Below, in pieces: positions 1-12,900 of a stretch of 64,000 bases of DNA. How positions within the stretch are numbered: the first letter of the stretch is position 1; every line of letters starts with the position of its first letter. Made by a program: the position numbers and the translations under genes. The notes under the pieces were generated by a model. It did not search any database. It was not told the origin of the DNA and saw nothing but the letters and a program-made list of their open reading frames with translations. The stretch is from Lanius collurio. Taxonomy: Eukaryota > Chordata > Aves > Passeriformes > Laniidae. Location: assembly GCA_020086605.1 (NCBI GenBank), contig JACBWW010000017.1:5966579-6030578 (forward strand), written 5' to 3'.

Positions 1-225
1 ACTGGCCCCCAGAGAGAAGAGATCAGGGTCTGCCGCTCCACTGCCCCTCACAAGGAAGCTGAAGACCACAGTGAGTCTCCTCTCAGTCTCCTCCAGGCTG
101 AACAGACCGAGAGACCTCAGCAGCTCACACACGACTTCCCCTCCAGTTCATTCACCCTCTTCATAGACCTCCTTTGGATGCTCTCTAATAGATTAATGGG
201 GTTTTTATAATGTGGTGCCCATGTC
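1..225 (-). repeat. CR1 LINE fragment
   Basis: It contains the CR1-typical run CTGCCCCTCACAAGGAAGCT, CTCCTCCAGGCTGAACAGAC and GACCTCCTTTGGATGCTCTC in the reverse-complement orientation. It is cut by the window edge. Confidence 0.75.
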
Positions 226-299
226 TAGCCAACCCTTGGGGCTTCCCAGCTGCTGGCTGGGACCTGCTGGCCCAGAGACAGGAGCTTGGGCAGCTACCT

Positions 300-735
300 C
301 ATGTGTAGACACCTAAGCTGAAACACATGACTCTGGAGTTGGATCTCATGCCTTGTCATACCACACATTGGCAATCCATAAGGTAGAAGAGTATGGGAAA
401 GATATCTAGCTTGTAGTAGTAGGGACAGGCGAACGGAAGATCTCGAGATGTGACGGAAAGCAGCAGGGCCCCTTCTCTCCCTCATCCCCTGAGATAAGCG
501 ATCACCCCAGGTATGCGACCCCCCTCCTAAATTCCAGTAGTTTTCCACTCTCTTACTAACTCTGGCTAGTCCTACCGTCCCCCTCTGACGTAGTGAAGCC
601 CCCTTGACTATTTAACCCCATGAGACAAGATAATAAACACCATTAGGCCATCCACCACACTGGTGTCTGTGTGTCGTGGACCGAGTGGCCCGGGAGGGGC
701 TGGGCCACCGTGCTGTTGTCTTGAAACCAGGTCGC
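300..735 (+). mobile_element. Probable avian endogenous retrovirus LTR remnant
   Basis: It has a promoter-like ACTATTTAACCCC at about 607-619, then AATAAAC (632-638), then a GT-rich segment (CACTGGTGTCTGTGTGTCGT) and a CGAGTGG/CCCGGGAGG stretch, an arrangement like the U3-R-U5 of bird LTRs. A TG start is possible at 302. No coding or internal retroviral sequence is visible, so this is a solo or truncated LTR. Boundaries are approximate. Confidence 0.5.
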
Positions 736-739
736 CTGC

Positions 740-2903
740 CTTCACAGCAGAAGGCAACACTAGCTTTGCCATTATCCATCCTCTCCATCCCCACAAAAAA
801 AAATCCCGCCTTTAGCTCTAGGTGTGGTCCAGCTGTCACAAGGAGCTGGGCCATTCATGTTGAAATTCCAGTGCCAGCCAACTTCTGCCCAGAGAGAACC
901 TCAGCTGAGAGGCATCGCTCCTCCAGGGATGTCTGCACACTGCTGTGATGACAGCCGTGGAGCTATTGGAGCTACCTCACCCCACAGAGCCAGGAGGTGG
1001 CTGGAAATCTGAAACACACACAGGGACACCACAGACTCTGCTCTGAGTCTGACTCAGCCCCGAGCAACAGCTCAGGTGTCCTTCCCCAGTGCCAAACTGG
1101 AGCAATACACTTGTAATTCTGATCCCCTAAATTGGATAAGGTGGGATCTATGTTACCTTCATATTCCCAAGACGTTCCCTGCAACAGCATTCCTGGAAAT
1201 ATTTACTTTCATATATCATATGTATGCTTTTTTGAGTCTTATTTCCCAAAGAAACTAAGTTTACATGTTTGTTTGGTTTTTTTCTTTGTGTTTTCCTGTG
1301 TGTGCTTGCCTAACTCAACCTTTTCTCTCAAAACTGGCCAATGGCTTATCAGCTTTGCAGGGGAGTTGAATTTAATTCCCACATCTGGCTAAACAAGATG
1401 AGAAAGAGGATAGGAATCTTATCAATCTTTCTAGTAGTGGATTAGCTTCTTCTCACTGGGAAAGGCTTCAGAATGAGACACTTGTTTATGAGACATCAGG
1501 AAATCAGTATCAGAGCTCAAAACACAAGTATGTAGAAAATGAGGCTAATGAAACCCAATACATTCAAAACATTTTCTTTTTAACTATCACTAGAGCACCA
1601 AAACACTAGCAATATCTAAGGGGATTCATAAATAGAATCTATCTATAGTGAGGAAAAGACCAGATTAATTCAATGCTCTAAAATATGAAAGCATAAGATT
1701 ACGTAGGGTTTTATAATCAAAAAAAGTTAATAAAGCCAACAAAAGGATATGAATGTACTAAAATTTTAATTGCTCTTCTTCGTATTGGATGAAAGGGATT
1801 GAAGATCCACAGGGCACGTGTAGCAGTAAATCTGTAGATTGTTTTCTGCTTGTTTAACACTATGAAAACCTTTTAAAAATAAACATAGAAATTTTCAAGA
1901 AGTTGAACACAGAATATATATTTTGTGCTATATTCTGCTATATCAGTCATGAACAAGAGCTTGAATTTCAATTTATCCTGGTTAACTGGAAAGATTCTGT
2001 ATTACTTTGCCATCTTTTCATCAGAAACTGATGAAAAAGTTAATACCATTTAACATTCAGACCACAAAATATTGCTGAGCACAAACTTTTTTTTCAATCT
2101 TGTGAGTTGCAAAGAGCCACCATGCACAGAACTAATTTTGCTTATGATTATTCTCTTAAAATAGAATGAACCCCTCATTGAGTCAGGATATACAGAGGTG
2201 CAAGGAAGAACTGCAGCCTTTATCATTATTTGGTATTGTTGACAATCAAGATCTCAGACTGTAGAAATTAGTTCAATGCTTAACCTCCTCTCAAGCAAAA
2301 AAGCATAATTCCCAATGGATTCGTTCCCATTTCTATGTTTGTTATTGAAAATAATATTTTTCAATATGTCACAACTGGAATATGGAGCTTGAGTCAGGAG
2401 GCTTTTAGGATTCATCAGCATTTGTTTTAAAATAATTTTTATGTTTTATCATTTATTGTATGGGTAAGTGGAACACTGAGATGGAATGAAACATTGTTCA
2501 AAACTATGGAATGTAAGAAAATTTACAAAATTATGTACAAAATGAACAAAATTATTATAACTTCTAATTATTATAACTTCTTTCTCAACCCACCCTTTTC
2601 TTCCTTTATCCAGTTTATTTGTTCTGCTTCTACTCTGATTCAAATGTCAATCAATTTCACATTATTTCATTCCTAAAATTCAAAGTTAAGCTTTTTTTTT
2701 AAAGATTACAGTACATTACTCAGCTGTGCAAATGCATCCATTGTTTAACCTAGAAAAGGATGAGAGTTTGTATAAAGGCATGTAAGCAAAACTCTTTGAT
2801 AGACTGTCCACAGAAACTTTTGGAAATAAAATAAAATAAAATAAAATAAAATTAAATTAAATTAAATTAAATTTAAAATCAAAGTGTCTTGCTTGACTCT
2901 AAC
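740..2903. other. No gene recognised; AT-rich DNA, probably intron 1 of the neighbouring SCN gene
   Basis: It lies immediately 3' (minus-strand sense) of the partial exon at 2904-3006, so it is probably intronic for that gene. No exon 2-like sequence (RxIxRFSA) is present. A pentanucleotide array sits at 2824-2877. Confidence 0.5.
2824..2877. repeat. Pentanucleotide microsatellite (AAAAT)n grading into (AAATT)n
   Basis: About five to six units of ATAAA are followed by about five of TTAAA. It lies 27 bp beyond the splice donor of the partial exon. Confidence 0.9.
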
Positions 2904-3006
2904 CTTATGATCTTTGTAGTATGGGTCGAGATCCTCCAGTGGTTCCCCAATGAGCTCTGGAGGAGGATTTCCATAGAGAGCTGGCAACTTCTGGAAAGCT
3001 TTTAGG
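2904..3006 (-). CDS. Partial first coding exon of a second SCN gene (SCN5A/SCN10A type), 5' part missing
   Basis: The minus strand encodes 34 residues, [20 protein letters not shown], then [14 protein letters not shown], ending at a good donor AAG|GTTAGAGTC. The end matches the conserved end of coding exon 1 of Nav channels (codon 91 boundary). LYGNPP and GEPLEDLDP are closest to SCN5A by memory. The upstream ~57 codons ([13 protein letters not shown] region) are absent. Similarity stops at the ambiguous base 3007, consistent with an assembly break rather than a pseudogene, since the remaining part has no stop or frameshift. It is probably the start of the next gene in the tandem SCN cluster, the rest lying beyond the window's left edge. 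Confidence 0.85.
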
Positions 3007-3007
3007 N

Positions 3008-4179
3008 AGAACAAGCCATGGAGCAAAAGGCTAAACTACACTTTTCATCCATGGGCAATTCTGGGCTACTCAACCTAATACTGAAAAAATCTAACAATTA
3101 TTAGAAATTGAGTAAACCAGAAAAAAATATTCCTAATTCATTGAAGTATCTTTACAAATATCCCCAGAATAATTTCTGCTCCTCAGAGTCCCAGGAAGGA
3201 TAGCACACAAAAGACTGTTGAGATGTATTTAGCATTTATGTGACCAGATATTGAAGGAGCAACTGGACCTAAAGAAGAAAAGAATGTTAATGCAAAACAA
3301 TTTTTCCCCTTTATGTCACAGAAGAAACAAAGTACCATTTTGGTCATTTCTGGAGACTAGAGATACCTACAAACAGTGTGATACTTAATATCTCTTGAAA
3401 ATTAAGATTTTTATTTTCCTTGGAATTGCTGAAGATCAGACACTGATGATGAAATCACCATGATCAGAGAATACTGATTTAAATTAAAAACCACAAATAA
3501 ACAAACAAAAAAGCATTTATGATTTGTTCTATTTGTTCTATCAGTTCAAACATATTTTCTGTGACTTATTTCTCAAATACCAAAATGTGCAGCTGGATAG
3601 ATATCCAAAGTAAGGGTGCCTTCTTCCAAATGTGTTTGCCTCTTCAGGAATACTCATTGTGAATAGAGAGGGAAACAAGGTTATTTTCAAAGATATTTTC
3701 GCTCCTTTTTTTGCTATAACAATCACCCCAACTCAATTCCAGTTAATGAATAAAATTGTTCTCAATTATTTGCTTTTACTGCTTCATCATCTGGTATAAA
3801 AAGAGATGAAAAATGTTGACTATTACTGTGTTCAGCAAGACCAAAGAGATTAGTATGATCAGAGTGGCCAGGATTACCATATTTCTTTTTGTTTGTTTCT
3901 TTAGCTTGGAAGATTGTTACTATGCTACACATGGGCTATGTTGCATCTTTCTACACCAGAATTTCCAGAAGAGAACGCAATTTTTTCTAGAACTAAACAA
4001 AAATTAATGTAAGCAATAGCAGATCAAAGTTTCTGTAGAACTGTTCTACTCTTTATCCAAAAATGTTACTGTGTTTTGAGGCAGATGTTTTAATCAAACC
4101 AAACTGGAATTTACTTAATGGCTCTTAAGATACATTTAAAATAGCACTTGTATATTAACACTTGCAACTTTTTAGTCAG
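3008..4179. other. Intergenic or 5' region of the neighbouring gene; nothing recognised
   Basis: AT-rich single-copy-looking DNA. The missing first half of the neighbouring coding exon 1 was sought here on the minus strand and not found. Confidence 0.5.
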
Positions 4180-4385
4180 AGAATAATTTGGGTTGAAAGG
4201 GAATGTAGGAGGTTCCTCAAAATGGGTCAGTCATGAGGTTAGGGCTTTCTCCAGACAAATCTCCAAGGACAGAGCTGGCACAACCTCTTTGAGCAACCTG
4301 CTCCAGTACTTGACTGTCTCGACCCATTTGGCTTCCCCTTGTTTTAATTTATGCCCCTTGCCTCTTGTCTTCCCACCACACAAAA
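4180..4385 (-). repeat. CR1 LINE fragment (older subfamily)
   Basis: It reads TTTGGGTTGAAAGGGA followed by CAAGGACAGAGCTGGCACAA, CCTCTTTGAGCAACCTGCTC and TGCCCCTTGCCTCTTGTC, the 3' region of a CR1 in reverse orientation. Confidence 0.75.
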
Positions 4386-4421
4386 CTGTAGCAATAAAAA
4401 AGAAAGAAAATATTGCATTCT

Positions 4422-4790
4422 TAGAATAATTTAATGGTTTGGGTTGGAAGGGATCCTCAAGATCATCCAGCTCCAATCTCCCTGCCATGGAGTAGGTAGG
4501 GACACCTTCTGTCATCCCAGGTTGCTCCAAGCTCCATCCAGCTCAGCCTTGAACACTCCCAGGGATGTGCCAGGGCCTCACCACCCTCACAGGGAAGAAT
4601 TTTTTCCTAATATTCAGTTTAAATCTCCCCTCTCTCAGTATAAAACCATTGTCCCATCACTCCATGCCTTTGTCCCAAGTCCCTCTCCAGCTGTCCTTTA
4701 GCCCCTTTAGGCACTGGAAGGGGCTGTAGGGTCTCCCTGGAGCCTTTATTTCTCCAGGCTGAACAACTCCAGCTCTCAGCCTGTTATTTA
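4422..4790 (-). repeat. CR1 LINE 3' fragment
   Basis: It starts with the reverse-complemented CR1 3' end (GGTTTGGGTTGGAAGGGA) and runs through ATCATCCAGCTCCAAT, CTTGAACACTCCCAGGGATG, CCTCACCACCCTCACAGG and CTCCAGGCTGAACAACTCCA. It is well preserved over about 370 bp. Confidence 0.92.
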
Positions 4791-7700
4791 TAGAAAGGTA
4801 AAAGGCAACCCCCCAAAATGCCTCTATATAAGGAGAGTCCTCATTACACCTTCTGCAGCCCTTTTAGTTACTCCTCTATATCAGCCTGCCAGGAGCCTCT
4901 CCCCGGTGTGATTAACAGCCCCCTGTGCAGCTCCACTGAGATTGCCAAGGGAGGCAGACCCTACACCCTCCTTGCAATCAACAGAACTGTGAATGCAGAG
5001 CAGACAATGATGAGTAAACACAGAGATTAACACAGACATACGAAGAGCACCAAAAAAAAAAAAAAAAAACAAAAACCCAACAGATTTTTCTCATTAGTGT
5101 GAGATAAATCCACTCCACTCTTCAAACTGGGATTTACAGTTTACAGTTCTCAGTGCTGGGGAATTTAGGTAGCAAAAAGTGTGGAGATTCACAAAATAAT
5201 TCACAAAGACCTGATAAAGCCAGTTAACATTCATCCAGAAAGCCCCTCTGGGTGGGATTCATCTCACCTCAGTGCAGACATGTTGGAGTTATTCAACTAC
5301 ATCTTCATGAGCTCCCAAGCTGCCTGCTGAGACCCCTTTTCACATTTATTTCAGGATGAAATGCCAGTTGACCACAATTGATGACCTGACATTTGTCAAG
5401 TGAGACGAGATAAATTCGACTCTTTGCATCCATTACACCTCCTCTTCTCACTGCCCCTACTAATGGACAACTGCTAAACTACAAAAGATTGGTGATTCTA
5501 CAGTCAATGGTAGGACTGGGCAAACATCATCTGTCACCAGCAGACTGTGAACACATCAAAATTCTATGATTGCCTAATACTGAATTGTCTCGTTAATGAC
5601 TGCTTCCAGCACAAGCCTTCTTAGCAATTAGTGAAGCGTTAAGTCACATTTTCTTTTGCCTGGTAAGGGGGCACTAATTTTCAGCTACTTTGCCATCATA
5701 AATAATTTAAACCTGTGCAGAGATCACTTTCTGTAAGTGCTTGAGCAGTCAATTGACAAGTTGTCAAATGGCCAGTGGCAAGCACTGAGGAAGCACAGAA
5801 ATTCTGTGGCAGCACAGGAATGGACCTGAGAGGAAACAGCTGGAAATCTTTTAATGACCATGGATGAGTCCATTGCTGCAGGAGTTAGGAGGAGTTAGAT
5901 GTAATCACCTGGTTATTAACATCAGCCCACAAACTTTAATAGGTCACTTTGGTGTGCCCAAGGAAACAGCCAAAGCATGGAAGCAACGTGTTGGTCATCA
6001 AAGAGTACAAAAGCTTTCAAAAATGACCAGAACAAGATTGTAAAAGCCAACAGCAAATATGACAATGTGGTTTGAGCTGAGTAATCATCATCCAAGCATT
6101 CCCTGCCCATCCCTGTCTCTAAGGACAGTGGGTGTAGCCCAAAGACAAGGAAAGATAGGTTGGAAACTCCTTGAGCCAACAGCAGGATGCAGAATCATCT
6201 CTCCAACCTCTGAGGAGCTCAGGGAGTGGAGAAGACCCCAAGGAACTCCCACAGCTCAGGACTATGCATGGCATGGCTGGAGCTGCCTTACAGGAAAGTC
6301 ATGTGACTTTAAAAATTGCATATATTTGTGATTAAAGTGTGATGATATCATTGATCCTCCACACTGTGGTCTTATATGGTGGCAGCTGCACAGAGACCTG
6401 AAATGACAGTCTCTTTCCTCTGCTGTTCCCAAAAAGATGGATCAGATGCTGGTCAGATGACAGGGCAATAAACCTCAGGTGTGGGGTTTTACAAAATAAA
6501 GAGACAGGTCAGGATGCAGCCCTCTCCTAACTTAAAGAGAAATGGAATATACCTTGATTTAGAAGTGCCATACCAAGAAATATCAGCTGGTCTGGGGGCA
6601 GCTTTAAGAAGCATGGCCAGACAGTGTGAATTGCTCATTTTTCATCACTCTGAATTTGGGAAGAGGAGGAGGAAATGGAGTAGAAAGGGAAATCCATTTC
6701 TTTCACCAGCTTGGCAGGCAGGGTGCTGCCAAAGGGACAACAGTGGAAGGAAGCAGCACTGGCTGCAGGTTACACCTGGCTGCCAGGAGAGGGACAAGCT
6801 GTGATTTTTAACCATGTATTTCCTGTAATTCTGTACTGAATCATCTGCAGATTTTATGGATATTCAAGCTCTGAAGTGAGCAGGGACAATCTGAATTGTC
6901 TTCACCACTAAGGAATGAGAGCTATGCTCTCACTGCCTCTCATGTCCAAGAGCTTAAGGACATCCATGTAAGAATTGCTGCAGTTGTTATCTTGGGGGTT
7001 TTTGCATTTGAGATTTAGGGTTCTAAAGTTCAGGGTAACAATAAATCAGATTTTTTTGTCCTTCCAGATGTAAACAGTGTTTCAAAAGTGGATAATGTGA
7101 TTAATAGTTCTATAAACTTTCAACTCATATTAACATGACTTAATTGCAACAAACAAAAGCTATAGAAGCTCATGGTTTGGATTTTGAACTGTTACCATTA
7201 ACAGAAAGTACTAAATGTACCAAAAGTATCACAGACTTGCACATTTGTCATTCTGAAGATTCCTTTCATTGTGTACATTTTGAGACAGACAGGTCTCTCA
7301 GCAGCTAAATATATGGAGGACAAAACTTAGGACAAAATGCAAGAGAAAATTTCTCCCAAGACCATAACAAAATTCAGCTGGTGCATTAAATAAAACCTGA
7401 AAGAAAACTCCTCACCTGTCAATACAACACAGTGAAAAAACTTACAAATTTTGAAAAAAATTTAACTTGAATGCACAGTCTAAATTTTAACTTGGATTGC
7501 CAAAGGTTTAGTAGTTCCATAATTTAATGAAATTTTAATATTACATGGTCTTTTGTCTGACACAGTTTTCTAAACAAACAAAAACGTATCTAATTGGAAG
7601 TTAGCTCTGAACAAACCTTTTGCATTTGGTATGTCATTTAATAGTGTCACTTAATAAGGACATACATAATGTCACTAGGTTCCTCAATTTTCTTTATTAA

Positions 7701-9572
7701 ATTCACTATTTACCCTTTTCAAATTTTGAAAATTGAAATTTCAGAAGACTTTTCTTCATGGGTATGGAAAATAATCTCCCATCAAGACAAATAATTGCAA
7801 AGAAAACCAAAATGTAGTACAACAAAAAAATTAAACCTCTGAGACATGGAAAAGGAGCAGCACCTGTACATGTGAGGAGCCTGCAGAGCATCTGGTTCTC
7901 TTAGGTCTCTATACTGGTTTTCTGCATGGTTTATCACCCTAATAAAACAGCTTTGTATTGCACTTTCACCAGCTGAAACATGAGCCCAATTCCAGTTTAA
8001 ATCATTTCTTTAGAGTTTATCTACTGTCTCTGTGGTGAGCTGAACACACCTAAGCTGCTCCTAGCACATGAAAATTTTTGCAGCTACAGGAGCAAACCTG
8101 AAATGTTTAATTTCTTCTGCTTCATCAAAGCAAACCCACCTGTTTCTGTGAGTTTCAAAAAGTCTGTCATCTTTTCTATTGCCAATTCACCAGTCAAGAG
8201 TAAAATTTATATTCTCTTCATTTGTTAGTTTACTTCCCTGTCTCTGCCCACAGTATATCATGATAAAAGCATTCACCAAGAACAGTACAGCATATTCCAC
8301 AAATAAAACAGATTTAATTATACCTTATTCACAAAAAAAAATCTTTTTAAGATACATTCTTAAATCTCCAAACCCAAATGTTAGTCTGTATCAAAACAAT
8401 ATTACTAAGCATAAACCTATGTAAGAGAGAGTAATTTTATAAAACTTATGGTTATTTAATCTTTTCTGTCTTTGCTTTGAATTAAATATTATAACTAAAA
8501 AATCTGAATATTTTCTATAAATTATATGTATCTTCTTCAATTTTCATGCACAGAAAAAACCTTCCTTATATGCCTATTGACTCCTCTAAGATTCCATTTT
8601 TGACCACAATTAACTTATTTCAGCAAAACAACAAGTCAAAAACATTGGGGAAGCTCCTGTGCAAAGGAATAAATAAATACTCACTCCTCCTCACTTCCAT
8701 TTTTTTTTCATGCCACTCAGGAAGAGAAAAAAAATTGCTGCTCAGGTTTTTTAATGATTTTCAGGCAAATAAAAGGTCATTGAATCCTATAGAAGAATCT
8801 ACCACAAACCACCTTTTTTTCTAAGAAGAGAAAGTGCAGTAAACCACAGGACTTACGTTGTCTTCCATCCCTCTAAGTGAAAGTTCAAGGAGTCACTTCT
8901 TTCTGTGCAAGAGAAGCATTATCTCAGTCCAGTTGTCTCCCAAGAAAGAGTTGGAACAGCCTCCTCCCTGCCCTGACCATCTCTGTGTCCCCTTCCAGCA
9001 ATCCCTCACCACTCTGGAGATGCTGTTCCTCCAGGAACTGTGCTATTTGTACATGGGGGTGTTGAGGGAGGTGTCTGTGTGAGCCAGGGAAGGAGCAGAT
9101 GTGATTACACAGGGTCTCCTGGGGAAGGCAGAAACCTCAGCTGGGGAGGCTCCAAGATGAGCATTTCTCTGTGAGCTTGTTTCATCCCCGGATTTCTGAG
9201 CGCCTTTCGGAGAATATCAGGAGTGGAGCTGAAAAAAGTGAATGGGAAACACAGAGGAAAATGTGTTTGTCAGCTTCACAGTGTGAGATTTCTGCACCAT
9301 AACAGATTGTTTATAAAAGGTGTTGGCCTTTGTATTTCCTTTGATTATCTCTGTTTCAATTCTCTGCTTTAGTACAAAAACACGAGGATGAATCTATGAA
9401 GTGAACTAGAAAACTACAACTGAAGCTGAGTGGAAGACTGGGAAACTGGTGGCTGTTACCTCTGTGTGTGTGTGTAAATTTATGTGTGTGTGCAGGTTTA
9501 CACACATATTATACACAAATAAAATGTCAGTGTATAAGTAAGATTTATCTATATGGGTTGTTCCAGGTATGT
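4791..9572. other. Intergenic DNA; no gene recognised
   Basis: No family-like coding segments or structural RNA were seen. It contains an 18-nt A run (5052-5069). Short open frames are scattered and lack recognisable domains. Confidence 0.5.
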
Positions 9573-9955
9573 ACAGGGTTGTTCCAGGGCTGCTCAGCCT
9601 GGAGAAGACTCCAGGGAGATTTAGAGCCTCTCTAAAGGGGCTCCAAGAGAGTTGGAGAAGGACCTGGGACAAGGGCATGGAATGATGGGACAAGGGGAAA
9701 TGGCTTCAAACTGAAAGGGGGAAGGTTTAGGTGAGATATTAGGATGAAAGTCTTTACTGTGAGGATGATCAAAAACTGGAACAGATTATCCAGAGAAGCT
9801 GTGGCTGCCCCATCCCTGGAAGTCTTCAAGGCCAGGCTGGATGGGGCTCTGAGCAACCTGGGATAGTGGGAGGTGTCCCTGCCCACGGCAGGGAGTTGGA
9901 ACTGGGTGACCTGTCAGGTCCCTTGCAAACCACACCATTCTATGATTCTGAGAGT
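9573..9955 (+). repeat. CR1 LINE 3' fragment
   Basis: Plus-strand CR1: GGGCTGCTCAGCCTGGAGAA, then GGAACAGATTATCCAGAGAA, CCAGGCTGGATGGGGCTCTG, ending CCATTCTATGATTCTGAGA, the diagnostic CR1 3' terminal repeat. A (TG)n-rich stretch is just upstream at 9460-9495. Confidence 0.92.
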
Positions 9956-12900
9956 CATCTTAATTTTATACAGAAGATGATATAGACAAGAAGTAGATCA
10001 GAAGCCTGGGAGAATTCACTCACTCCTGGGACCCTCAATTCCTCCCTGGCTGAAGCCACTGTGGGTGGGATGGGAGAGATCTTTGTCTTTGCAGCTCTGT
10101 CTGTACTCCAAGAAAAATAGGACCGGACTCGTTCCCTGGCCCCGAAGCTAAGTAGCACAGCAAACTTCTGCCCATAAAAATAAGTTTTCTTACCCTTCAA
10201 AAACAGGGAGGGAAAACCCACCTCCCTAAGGAGGAACTCCTGCAATTTTAGAGTTTTCTTCCTCTGCTACAGGGAAACCAGGGTTTCTCTTCTCATTTCT
10301 CCATCTGGTTTGCTTAGAGTGTGATCTTATGATTAGTCTGGTCCAAAGGATCAGTGTTTCTGAGTTACCCTGGCTGATGAACTTTGTAAGACAGAAGGAA
10401 GATGTCATCTCTGCACTAAGCCTTGGCTGCACAGGAAAAGGATTAATTATCAGACACAAAAGAGAAAAAGCTAAGAATGGTACAATCATTACAGATAATA
10501 CTTCACGTTCAGGAGGTCTAATACTGCACTAGTTAAAATGAGATAAATCAAAGGAAGAAAAGTCAACTGACCCCTGGGTTCAATATGAGATGGTGGCTCT
10601 CCAGCAAGAGAACACATTAAAAATGGGAGCACTGTTTTGATAGAAAAGGTGCTGGATCCTTCCCTATACTAAATACTGTCAGGATTGATAAAATAATTTA
10701 TTACCCCCATCTGCATTTAGCCCTTGGCAGCTGTGAGGTCAGGTTGAGATACAAGAGAAACTTTCAAGGGAAGGAGCCCTGCAATATTCTGAGAAAAATT
10801 CTATTTTCTGTTGCATTAATGTTTGTAGCCAACCTCCTTCTATTTTTAAAGTTACCTTCTTTCAAAGCATGCAGGGCTGTGAGAAATGAGGGAGAGAAGT
10901 CACTGTGGAATACCAGATCTCTTCCTTTGATGTGTTGGTGGAAAATTGCTGTCTTTTGTCCAGAGCTTTCCTTCATTAGGCTCTAAATTTAATGAGTGTT
11001 GCTGTTGAAAGTTAAACTTTGTCTTGGATGCTTTGGACAGGGCACTGCACAGAAAGTTCGATTTCACTGGAAGGTGCACGTGTGTGATGGTGAGGAAGAT
11101 TATCCACAAATGAAATTAGGAAATTTCATGGCAGGTTAAAGAGGGAAAAGATTTTTTAATCCTTCTGACTTCAGAATTGTCACCACTATCCCACTAATAT
11201 GTAATATCAGGCACAAAGCAAATTCCATTCAAATTATCTCTTGCTCCCTCCAATCTATCTGTCTGTCATAGGTCCAATATAACATTTAAACCATCTGACA
11301 TTAATTTTATGAAGGTTCAACTGTTTGAGGCTTAGGTATCAATGAAGGTGGGTAAAATCCACCTCTTTTGTACAAATATCTGCACCTTCCATTCATAAGA
11401 AAAGAATACACAAATAATAAGGGTAGATTTTAAAATATTTTTATGCCCTCCAAAGAAATATAAAGATGCCAAACTGGATTTTCACTGAGAATGGCATTGC
11501 AAGCAATGTGACTTAAGCTCCCAAACACTCTTAGGAATGTGACTATAAAGGGTCTCTAGCACCAACTACATAGACAGCTTTCCTATCCATCTCCAGAGTT
11601 AATTTCAAATTACATTTACCCCAAAGTTAGAGGTTTCACCCAAAGTTACTTACACATCATCCAAAGTCAGAGATGAAAAGCAGACTTGAAGTAGCAGCTG
11701 GTCTTGGCCTCCTCCCTATTAGTTACTCTCCTCTACTTAAGGGGGAAATATGGCTGCAGTTTCCAGAGGCAAGAAGGAATTATTGTCAACTGTGTGTGAA
11801 GAAAGCAGGAAGGCATCTCATGTTTATCTCTGGCTTCCCCAGGTCCTTGGGCCAGCTTTGAGATGGCCCAGACTGAATGAGAGAGAAGATTATCTCTCAA
11901 TAATTGCAAACATCTCAGGGTGTTTCTAAAGGGAACTTCCTTTTACAGGTCCCTTTCCAGGTATATCCCTGTGTGCACTGGGACGTCCAAGCCCACTGAC
12001 TGCTCATGGTAAAGAGGTCACTAAATCCATTTTGGCAGCCAGCCTGGTTTATTCCTGACTGCTTGAAAAAGCAAGTGTTCCATGTTCTCTGCAAGGTTAA
12101 GTAGCTTTGGGTCACAGCTCCCTGCAAAAGCCATCAAATGCACAAAAAATGTGGAATTGTTGAATTGCAGTAGCTGAAAAAAATGCAAATTTAGGTGCAG
12201 GTGAGAGAATCAGCTCTCTGGGCTCCCCTGGCTGTGCTGATGAAATCTCCTCTGGGTATAAACAGGAATTTAGGTGTCCCACCTCCTTTAAATGTGTGGG
12301 GAGAAAATGGACAATCCCTGCTAGGCAGGGAAGGATGAGGATGCCTTTGGCATTGATTTTTCCTTCCCTGTCAAAAATTAAATCCTTGTTTTTTCCCACT
12401 GGACTCAGAACAAAACTGTTTGAGTCCCCTCCATGCCATCAGGAGGAAAGTAAAGAACCTCCACCCTCTGCAAATTCAAGTCAATGAGAGCAGCTGGAGG
12501 GAGATAAACTTCAAGCTCAAAGAAACTTTAAAAGGTAGAAGAATAAATGCTGCCATCACAAAATCTAAACCTTGCTAAATGAAGAAGAAAATACAAAAAG
12601 CAGTCCCCATTTGTAAAGAATAAATATGGAAATAGTCTATAAAAAATTAAGGTGTTTAGAGGGAAAATATGGAGAGGTATTTAAAGAGCTCAGCGATATT
12701 TGCATTCAAAAATGGTACAGAAATGACTTAATGGAAGAAGGCAAATATTTTATATTAATGGATATTTGAACTTCAGAAAAAATAATACTTAAAGACAAGT
12801 GAAACTTTCATGTGATGTATGTTTGCTATTAGAAAAGAAGAATATTCATTAAATATAAAGTAACTTAATCTAAAATAAAGCTGGTCTGCTTTAAGTGAGA

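Noticed and set aside
9632..9886. Minus-strand open frame of 84 codons
   Set aside because: It lies within a CR1 3' fragment.
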